Source: CAWJHE01 sp964614855
GTDB lineage: Bacteria > Chloroflexota > Anaerolineae > Anaerolineales > UBA4823
Assembly: GCA_964614855.1 (NCBI GenBank)
Contig: CAZTMX010000069.1
Span: 1-13,950 of the forward strand
DNA: 13,950 nucleotides
Direction of reading: 5' to 3'
Under the pieces are notes generated by a model. That model was not told where the DNA came from and ran no database searches. It worked only from the letters and a program-made list of their open reading frames with translations. Within the stretch, counting starts at the first letter, position 1. Each line of letters opens with the position of its first letter. Below, one piece after another: positions 7,472 to 12,359 of the stretch. The position numbers and the translations under genes are program-made.

Positions 7472-7876
7472 CTAAATCGTGCGCTCCGGTTTCCACAGGC
7501 TGCGCTCCACCAGGCGCAGCAGGCCTTCGATGAGCAGGAAACCCACCGCCAGCAGCAGAGCCAGCGAGGGTGTGAGCACGCGCCCGATGCGCAGCCAAGC
7601 TAACAAGGGGAAATAGATGCCCGCCCAGATCGCCTGGCGCAAGATGGTGGACAAAGTGGCGGGCGGCAGGGAGGGGAAACGCCGGTTAAGAAAAGCCATT
7701 AACGGCAGGGCTAACCCGGTCACACCCAGCACACCGCAGAAGAACAACGCCCAGCGCGTCCCACCGCTGGGTTCGGTTTCCTGGATCAGGTAATATAAGG
7801 CGCCCCAACCCAGCAAGATCAGCGGGATAGCCAGGGGCAGCACGGTGGTAACACGCGGAGAAAGCTTTGCGCTCAT
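7472..7876 (-). CDS. Small four-helix membrane protein of unknown function
   Basis: A 134-residue protein that I do not recognise. It has four likely transmembrane segments, at about 10-31 (TVLPLAIPLILLGWGALYYL), 42-63, 79-97 and 100-122, with a basic N-terminus (SAKLSPR) and a polar C-terminus (ERSLWKPERTI). The hydrophilic turn IQETEPSGGTR separates helices 1 and 2. No catalytic motif is visible. The start is supported by GAGGG five bases upstream of ATG 7876. It heads the minus-strand run and lies 50 bases before selA, so it is probably co-transcribed with it, but this placement alone does not show a role in selenium metabolism. A lineage-specific protein is likely. Confidence 0.75.
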   Translation of the reverse strand: MSAKLSPRVTTVLPLAIPLILLGWGALYYLIQETEPSGGTRWALFFCGVLGVTGLALPLMAFLNRRFPSLPPATLSTILRQAIWAGIYFPLLAWLRIGRVLTPSLALLLAVGFLLIEGLLRLVERSLWKPERTI

Positions 7877-7908
7877 AGAACCCTCGTTTGATTGGTGATT
7901 AGTCTATC

Positions 7909-7914
7909 ATTATA
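7909..7914 (-). promoter_or_regulatory. Candidate -10 box for the membrane protein-selA-M24-tsaD run
   Basis: The minus strand carries a perfect TATAAT at 7914-7909, 32 bases upstream of ATG 7876. No recognisable -35 box lies at 16-18 bases further upstream; that stretch is C-rich. It is the best promoter candidate in the 97 bases between this gene and the dnaK terminator. Confidence 0.45.
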
Positions 7915-7973
7915 CTGTATCCAGGCGGGGGGTGAGGGGAGAAGCTTGAAGCGAGCAAATGGTATGAAAACAC

Positions 7974-8007
7974 AACCGGAGCGAGATTCCCGCGTCTCGC
8001 TCCGGTT
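7974..8007 (-). terminator. Intrinsic terminator of dnaK
   Basis: A perfect 13-base-pair inverted repeat, AACCGGAGCGAGA (7974-7986) and TCTCGCTCCGGTT (7995-8007), with an 8-base loop. It lies 31 bases beyond the dnaK stop and on the minus strand is followed by GTGTTTTC. The stem is strong and GC-rich, while the T-run is short. It isolates dnaK from the selA run. Confidence 0.8.
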
Positions 8008-8038
8008 TTCCATAGAAGAAACTCTACTTGTTCGTAAT

Positions 8039-9967
8039 TTACGTTGGGCGGAATTCGCCTTCGATCACTTCGCCTTCATCGTCCGGCGCGGATGTCTGTC
8101 CATACGAACGCCCGTTGCCGCCCGGGGTGTAGCCCGGCGCTCCGCCCGCTGCGCTGTCCGCGCCCTGCTGGGCGTACAGCTGCTGGCTGAGGGCGTGGAA
8201 GGCGTTTTGCAGCTCGTCACTCTGGCGGCGGATCTGGCTCAGATCGCTGCCCTTGGCGGTTTCGCGCAGGGCGTTGATCATCCCGCTGAGCTTCTCGCGC
8301 TCGCCCGGCTGTACCTTATCCCCCAGCTCGTTGAGCGTCTTTTCGGTCTGGTAAGCCAGGTTGTCGGCGGTGTTGCGCGCTTCCACCAGCTCGCGCCGGG
8401 TGCGGTCTTCCGCTTCGTGCTCGCGCGCCTGCTGAACCATGCGCTCGATCTCGCCCTTGTCCAGGTTGGTCGAGGCAGTGATGGTCACTTTCTGTTCGCG
8501 GCTGGTGGCTTTGTCGCGGGCGGTGACGTTGATGATGCCGTTGGCGTCAATATCGAAGGTCACCTCAATCTGCGGCAGGCCGCGCGGCGCAGGCGGGATG
8601 CCTTCCAGCCGGAAGCGTCCCAGGCTCATATTGTCGCCTGCCATCGGGCGCTCGCCCTGCAGTACATGAACATCCACTGCGGTCTGGCTGTCTTCAGCGG
8701 TCGAGAAGACTTCGGTCTTCTTGACCGGGATGGTGGTATTGCGCTCGATCAGCACGGTCATCACGCCGCCCAGGGTCTCCAGACCCAGCGAGAGCGGGGT
8801 GACATCCAGCAGCAGCACATCTTTGACCTCGCCGCTCAGCACACCGGCCTGGATGGCCGCGCCAACCGCCACCACTTCATCCGGGTTGACGCCTTTGTGC
8901 GGTTCCTTGTTGGTCAGCGAGCGCACCATATCCTGCACCATGGGCATGCGGGTTGCGCCGCCCACCAGTACCACTTCGTTGATATCAGACGCCTTAAGGT
9001 TGGCGTCCTTCAGCGCTGCGTCAAACGGACCGCGCAGGCGCTTGACCAGGGCTTCGCTCAACTGCTCGAACTTTGAGCGCGTGAGCTTCATTTGCAGGTG
9101 TTTGGGTCCGGAGGCGTCGGCGGTGATGTACGGCAGGTTGATTTCGCTCTCCAGCACGCTGGAAAGCTCGATCTTGGCCTTCTCCGCCGCTTCGCGCAAG
9201 CGCTGTAAAGCCTGGCGGTCGCTGCGCAGATCGATGCCCTGCTCCTTTTTGAATTCATCTGCCGCCCAATTTACGATCGCCTGGTCCCAGTCATCGCCGC
9301 CCAGGTGGGTGTCGCCGTTGGTGGATTTGACTTCGACCACGCCGTCTCCCACTTCCAGCAGGCTGACATCAAAGGTGCCGCCGCCCAGGTCGAAGACCAG
9401 GATGGTTTCGTTTTCCTTCTTATCCAGCCCGTAAGCCAGGGCGGCTGCGGTGGGCTCGTTGATAATGCGCAGCACTTCCAGCCCTGCGATTTTGCCCGCG
9501 TCTTTAGTTGCCTGGCGCTGGCTGTCGTTGAAATATGCCGGAACGGTGATCACCGCCTGGGTGACTGGCGAGCCCAGGTAAGCCTCGGCGTCGGTTTTCA
9601 GCTTGCCCAAGATCATGGCGGAGATCTCTTGCGGGCTGTACTCGCGCCCGGTTACCGGCAGGTGCACGCGTGCGTCTCCAGCAATGCCTCGCTTCACCTG
9701 GAAGGAGGCCATGTTGCGTTCCGCCTCCACTTCGTCAAAGCGCCGTCCCATAAACCGTTTAATTGAATAGACTGTGTTTTCTGGGTTAACCACTGCCTGG
9801 CGCTTGGCGGTCTGCCCGACCATACGCTCGCCGTTTTTACTGAAACCGACTACCGACGGCAGCAGGCGCGAGCCTTCAGCCGTAGGGATCACGATCGGAT
9901 CGCCGCCTTCCATCACTGCGGCTACGCTGTTGGTGGTTCCCAGGTCAATACCGATAATTTTTGCCAT
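8039..9967 (-). CDS. dnaK: DnaK, Hsp70 chaperone
   Basis: A full-length 642-residue Hsp70. The three family signatures are present: IDLGTTNS (7-14), ILVFDLGGGTFDVS (189-202) and VVLVGGATRMPMVQ (332-345). The interdomain linker DVLLLDVTPLSLG (383-395) and the beta-sandwich substrate domain (about 396-505) follow, then a helical lid and a Gly/Ala-rich disordered tail ending in EGEVIEGEFRPT, a variant of the acidic bacterial DnaK tail. It folds and protects proteins in an ATP cycle with DnaJ and GrpE. A good ribosome site (AAGGAG, 9974-9979) precedes ATG 9967. The gene stands alone: a terminator follows and the AbiE pair diverges upstream, so grpE, dnaJ and hrcA are not adjacent. No CIRCE repeat is seen in the leader, which instead holds a hairpin at 9994-10038. 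Confidence 0.98.
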   Translation of the reverse strand: MAKIIGIDLGTTNSVAAVMEGGDPIVIPTAEGSRLLPSVVGFSKNGERMVGQTAKRQAVVNPENTVYSIKRFMGRRFDEVEAERNMASFQVKRGIAGDARVHLPVTGREYSPQEISAMILGKLKTDAEAYLGSPVTQAVITVPAYFNDSQRQATKDAGKIAGLEVLRIINEPTAAALAYGLDKKENETILVFDLGGGTFDVSLLEVGDGVVEVKSTNGDTHLGGDDWDQAIVNWAADEFKKEQGIDLRSDRQALQRLREAAEKAKIELSSVLESEINLPYITADASGPKHLQMKLTRSKFEQLSEALVKRLRGPFDAALKDANLKASDINEVVLVGGATRMPMVQDMVRSLTNKEPHKGVNPDEVVAVGAAIQAGVLSGEVKDVLLLDVTPLSLGLETLGGVMTVLIERNTTIPVKKTEVFSTAEDSQTAVDVHVLQGERPMAGDNMSLGRFRLEGIPPAPRGLPQIEVTFDIDANGIINVTARDKATSREQKVTITASTNLDKGEIERMVQQAREHEAEDRTRRELVEARNTADNLAYQTEKTLNELGDKVQPGEREKLSGMINALRETAKGSDLSQIRRQSDELQNAFHALSQQLYAQQGADSAAGGAPGYTPGGNGRSYGQTSAPDDEGEVIEGEFRPT

Positions 9968-9993
9968 AAGTTTCTCCTTCTTTTGTACAATGA

Positions 9994-10038
9994 ATGGTCC
10001 GAGAGCATTGTTTTTGGTGATGCCTGCGAGCGGACCAT
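9994..10038 (-). promoter_or_regulatory. Hairpin in the dnaK leader (candidate regulatory element)
   Basis: ATGGTCCG (9994-10001) and CGGACCAT (10031-10038) are perfect 8-base inverted arms. Inside them GCAT (10005-10008) and ATGC (10020-10023) form a second stem around an 11-base loop. In RNA this gives a two-stage stem-loop ending 26 bases before the dnaK start, without covering the ribosome site. It could be a leader structure, an mRNA stabiliser or a protein-binding operator. It is not a CIRCE element (TTAGCACTC-N9-GAGTGCTAA). Confidence 0.45.
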
Positions 10039-10145
10039 GACTCTTCTGTGGTAAGGATACTTGTTGAAGGATAGAAAAACGTTAACGGAGTGTAGGAGGA
10101 ATATCAACATTTAGCAACATGGTCGCGGCAAAGTGACTTTTCTTT

Positions 10146-10198
10146 TTATTGTTATTGATTTATAATATTTTGTGTACTTAAACTGTCAATTATTGATT
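10146..10198 (+). repeat. TTATTG direct repeats in the abiE promoter region
   Basis: TTATTG occurs in tandem at 10146-10151 and 10152-10157. The longer unit TTATTGATT occurs at 10152-10160 and again at 10190-10198, 38 bases apart. The copies flank the best -10 hexamer and lie just upstream of the abiEi start, the expected place for a self-repressor to bind. The region is very AT-rich, so chance similarity is possible. Confidence 0.4.
10161..10166 (+). promoter_or_regulatory. Candidate -10 box for the abiE operon
   Basis: A perfect TATAAT 52 bases upstream of the abiEi ATG. The hexamer 17 bases further up (TTTTCT, 10138-10143) is a poor -35. A second possibility closer to the gene is TACAGT (10205-10210), which would make the transcript nearly leaderless. 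No Shine-Dalgarno sequence precedes ATG 10219. Confidence 0.4.
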
Positions 10199-10218
10199 GT
10201 TAGATACAGTAAAATATC

Positions 10219-11010
10219 ATGTCCCTCAGCAAACAAGAAGCCGATTTTTTGACCACGTTTTCCGCTTCTGGAAAGCGTTTGTTTACATACAGCCAGGCTG
10301 TCGAATACTGGCAATCCAAAATTGCCGCATCCAACACTCTGAGCCGCCTGGTGCGAAAAGGCTGGCTCCAACGTGTGGATCGGGGTGTCTATATGATCAT
10401 TCCTTTCGAAGCTGGTCCAAACAGGCTTTGGTCAGAAAATGCACTGATCCTGGCTTCCTATTTGGTCTCCCCTGGTGCAGTGGCTTATTGGTCGGCTCTT
10501 CGTTTTTGGAATATGACAGACCAGGTACCCGTTGTGCAGTTGATTCAAACCACGAAACGAAAGCGTCCGTTATCCATAAATGGCATCGAATTTCGCTTCA
10601 TCCAGGTGGCTGAACGATATTTTTTTGGAAACACCACTCGAAGAATTGAAGATACACCAATCATTGTAACTGATCGTGAAAAAACCTTGATCGATGCAGC
10701 CAGCAGGCCAGATTTATGCGGTGGGATCTATCAATTAGCACAGGTCACGAAGACATCCGTAGAGACGATTGATTGGGAAAAATTGATACGGTACGTGGAG
10801 CAATGGGGTGGTGGTGCAGTTGCAAAACGGCTTGGATACCTGGTAGAAACACTTTCATTACCCATACCCGATCGAAGTGAAAAAATTAACCGGTTGCAAA
10901 GACTTATCTCAAAAGGGATCAGCCAATTTGAACCCGGTTCCGGATTGAATGGGCCGGTTGTCACCCGCTGGGGTCTCCAGGTCAATATTTCCTTCAATCC
11001 CAAAGGATAA
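10219..11010 (+). CDS. abiEi: AbiEi family antitoxin (type IV toxin-antitoxin / abortive infection)
   Basis: A 263-residue protein matching the AbiEi antitoxin plan. An N-terminal winged helix-turn-helix occupies about residues 1-60, ending in the wing-like GWLQRVDRGVYM (48-59). The conserved C-terminal domain follows, with GAVAYWSALRFW (86-97), TDREKTLIDA (151-160) and AKRLGYLVE (202-210). In characterised AbiE systems the antitoxin represses its own operon through the winged helix and counteracts the toxin without forming a tight complex with it (type IV). The toxin gene follows 14 bases later, the expected order. The codons and base composition are clearly more AT-rich than dnaK or dnaA on either side, a sign of transfer. 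The start lacks a Shine-Dalgarno sequence; ATG 10219 is chosen because the conserved helix-turn-helix begins a few residues later. Confidence 0.88.
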   Translation: MSLSKQEADFLTTFSASGKRLFTYSQAVEYWQSKIAASNTLSRLVRKGWLQRVDRGVYMIIPFEAGPNRLWSENALILASYLVSPGAVAYWSALRFWNMTDQVPVVQLIQTTKRKRPLSINGIEFRFIQVAERYFFGNTTRRIEDTPIIVTDREKTLIDAASRPDLCGGIYQLAQVTKTSVETIDWEKLIRYVEQWGGGAVAKRLGYLVETLSLPIPDRSEKINRLQRLISKGISQFEPGSGLNGPVVTRWGLQVNISFNPKG

Positions 11011-11024
11011 ATGGCGAGAACTGT

Positions 11025-11879
11025 ATGGTAAGTGAAGCTGAAATACGGCGTCTTGCAGCAGCAATGAATGTGGATCCAATGGTCATAGACCTGGATTACA
11101 GCCTTGGATGGCTCTTGCTGGGCATGATAAAAACAGGGGACATAGATAGGAGAGTGTGGTTTAAAGGCGGTACATGCCTGCGCAAATGTTATTTCCCAGG
11201 ATATCGTTTTTCGGAAGACCTGGACTTTACTGCTATGATCTATCTTCCACCTGTCGAAATGGAAAATTGGATTTCCAGGAGCATCGATTGGATCGATGAT
11301 CATGATGGTCCTGATTTTCGCGTGCAGCCCATTAATCTTGAGGTTGTGGATGATGATTACGGAAGTGAATCCTATCAGGTCAGAATTTATTACCGCGGAC
11401 CATTGCGTTGGGGAGGCTCACCCCGAACAATTAAAATCGACATTACAAGAGCTGAAAGAACAATTCTGCCGGCTTTGGAAAACCCAATTATTCATCCATA
11501 TTCTGACCAGGATCTTTTTGTTGGGAATACCTTATCTTGTTACTGTCTTGAGGAAATATTTGCAGAAAAAATCCGGGCGATTGGCGCTCAGAGAAGGTTT
11601 GCTATTTCCAGGGATCTGTATGATATTTATAACTTGCTTTTGCATGGTGTTGATGTAGAAATGGTTAGACAGATCTTACCAGGAAAATTTGATGCAAAGG
11701 GGTTGAGTCTGCGGGATGTGGATGTGGGTAAAATAACTCAAAGACGCAATGAATTTGAAAGAGATTGGGAGCGGCGCTTGCGTTATTTGGTGAAAACAGG
11801 TCCTTCTTTTGAAATCGCGTGGCAGCGTGTTCTCCAAGTATTGGTTGAGATAACTGCAAAGCAAGACTCTTCTGATTGA
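11025..11879 (+). CDS. abiEii: AbiEii/AbiGii family nucleotidyltransferase toxin
   Basis: A 284-residue toxin of the DNA polymerase beta-like nucleotidyltransferase superfamily. The active site is intact: FKGGTCLRK (46-54) supplies the GG-T loop, RFSEDLDF (61-68) supplies the two acidic metal ligands D65 and D67, and TIKIDIT (135-141) supplies the third acid, D139. A second family block, EEIFAEKIRAIGAQRRF (176-192) with RDLYDIYNLL (196-205), carries the conserved Lys182 and the Asp-Leu-Tyr-Asp motif. Related MenT toxins block translation by adding pyrimidines to tRNA 3' ends; whether this one does is an inference. Expression on infection would be expected to arrest the cell and limit phage. 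It is co-transcribed with abiEi, and its ribosome site (GGCGAG) is weak, consistent with low toxin output. It shares the lower GC content of abiEi. Confidence 0.9.
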   Translation: MVSEAEIRRLAAAMNVDPMVIDLDYSLGWLLLGMIKTGDIDRRVWFKGGTCLRKCYFPGYRFSEDLDFTAMIYLPPVEMENWISRSIDWIDDHDGPDFRVQPINLEVVDDDYGSESYQVRIYYRGPLRWGGSPRTIKIDITRAERTILPALENPIIHPYSDQDLFVGNTLSCYCLEEIFAEKIRAIGAQRRFAISRDLYDIYNLLLHGVDVEMVRQILPGKFDAKGLSLRDVDVGKITQRRNEFERDWERRLRYLVKTGPSFEIAWQRVLQVLVEITAKQDSSD

Positions 11880-11927
11880 TCGGTGTATGGGTAACTCAAG
11901 TGCACGATTTTGACATCACAACAGGCT

Positions 11928-12048
11928 GGAATTCAATAACTCTCTTAACCAATTCTTTAAGAATTAACACCCCCAAATATGGTCAGAATTCCTTTTGCGT
12001 AACATAATCTCGTATATATGGGGGTGTCTGGATCGTACCCCCCAATGG
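11928..12048. repeat. Nested inverted repeats downstream of abiEii
   Basis: GGAATTC (11928-11934) and GAATTCC (11986-11992) are inverted around a perfect palindrome AATTCTTTAAGAATT (11951-11965). A second pair, ACACCCCCA (11967-11975) and TGGGGGTGT (12019-12027), interlocks with it. A third, related C-run, ACCCCCCAATGG, is at 12037-12048. Because the two pairs overlap they could form alternative structures or an array of protein-binding sites. No transposase or integrase is nearby. Confidence 0.5.
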
Positions 12049-12113
12049 CTAGGTAGTTGCAGACAGGCAAAAAAGAGAAATATTTCTTGTGTGTGCGCTG
12101 CTTCTTTTAAGAT

Positions 12114-12142
12114 AAACTAACCTTAAAGTATCTAGTTTTTTT
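12114..12142 (+). terminator. Weak terminator candidate after the abiE operon
   Basis: AAACTA (12114-12119) pairs with TAGTTT (12133-12138) over a 13-base loop, and the T-run continues to 12142. The stem is only six A/T-rich pairs, so it would be weak. It is the only stem-plus-T-run seen between abiEii and dnaA. Confidence 0.25.
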
Positions 12143-12182
12143 AGACTGGCGTAGGGTTTTCGTATTGCACATAAACCGAGTC

Positions 12183-12252
12183 CTTGCTAAAATCATGGGG
12201 AGCCGGATAGAGTAATACCGGCAGGGATACTTCATCCAAATCTTTTAGCAAG
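12183..12252. other. Candidate structured element: three-way junction upstream of dnaA
   Basis: A perfect 10-base inverted pair, CTTGCTAAAA (12183-12192) and TTTTAGCAAG (12243-12252), encloses two smaller hairpins: GCCGG (12202-12206) with CCGGC (12218-12222), and GGAT (12225-12228) with ATCC (12234-12237). Folded as RNA this is a 70-base three-way junction with a 9-base unpaired strand between the closing stem and the first hairpin. It matches no riboswitch or small RNA that I recognise. As DNA, the outer arms could instead be two binding sites 60 bases apart. It ends 104 bases before the dnaA start. Confidence 0.35.
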
Positions 12253-12257
12253 TTTGT

Positions 12258-12359
12258 ATGAAATCTTTTTTATTTTTTGCGCTTGACTGCCGGCAGCAGT
12301 TTACAGCGACTGTATATTTTTCGCTCATTTCACTTCCGCGAGGAGGAACGGTGCTATGA
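12258..12359 (+). CDS. Possible 33-residue upstream ORF overlapping the dnaA start
   Basis: ATG 12258 opens a 33-codon frame beginning MKSFLFFALDCRQQFTATVY and ending in a TGA that shares the ATGA with the dnaA start. The dnaA Shine-Dalgarno sequence lies inside it, coding Arg-Gly-Gly. Its own ribosome site is poor (AGCAAG). The Phe-rich N-terminus simply reflects the T-rich DNA, so it may be open by chance. If translated it could couple dnaA translation to events in the leader. Confidence 0.22.
   Translation: MKSFLFFALDCRQQFTATVYFSLISLPRGGTVL
12341..12346 (+). promoter_or_regulatory. Strong ribosome binding site of dnaA
   Basis: AGGAGG lies 9 bases upstream of ATG 12356, the strongest Shine-Dalgarno sequence in the window, and it fixes the dnaA start. 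Confidence 0.8.

Larger units (their letters stand above)
11880..12355. other. 476-base non-coding region between abiEii and dnaA, rich in inverted repeats
   Basis: No gene of convincing length or codon use is seen on either strand. The first half holds nested inverted repeats (11928-12048), the middle a weak T-rich terminator candidate (12114-12142), and the second half a foldable element (12183-12252) and an AT-rich stretch (12258-12280). TTGACT at 12283-12288 looks like a -35 box, but no -10 lies at 16-18 bases (TATATT at 12313-12318 is 24 away), so no dnaA promoter can be fixed. No canonical DnaA box (TTATCCACA) was found; the nearest is TATTGCACA at 12163-12171. Being next to dnaA it could hold part of the origin, but the sequence does not show it. 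Confidence 0.6.

Noticed and set aside
7422..7598. Longer N-terminus for SelA
   Set aside because: The extension overlaps the upstream membrane-protein gene in another frame and does not resemble SelA. The normal MTSLRDLPSV start is at 7421.
7892..9076. Long plus-strand open frame (394 codons) opposite dnaK
   Set aside because: It is antisense to a fully conserved dnaK, runs through the dnaK terminator, has low-complexity composition (His/Gln/Ala-rich) and no ribosome site. It is open because of the codon bias of the GC-rich gene on the other strand.
9968..10140. CIRCE or HAIR heat-shock operator upstream of dnaK
   Set aside because: I looked for TTAGCACTC-N9-GAGTGCTAA and CTTGAGT-N7-ACTCAAG and found neither; only the unrelated ATGGTCCG hairpin is present.
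11011..11031. Six-codon ORF starting directly after the abiEi stop
   Set aside because: It is out of frame with abiEii, has no ribosome site and encodes nothing recognisable. abiEii is better started at ATG 11025.
12183..12252. tRNA or tRNA(Sec) gene in the foldable element
   Set aside because: It has three stems, not four, with no TTCGA-type T-loop, no anticodon arm of normal geometry and no CCA end, so it is not a tRNA.
11880..12355. Origin of replication (oriC) as an annotated feature
   Set aside because: Adjacency to dnaA and AT-rich tracts are suggestive, but no cluster of DnaA boxes is visible by eye on either strand, so it is left as a question.
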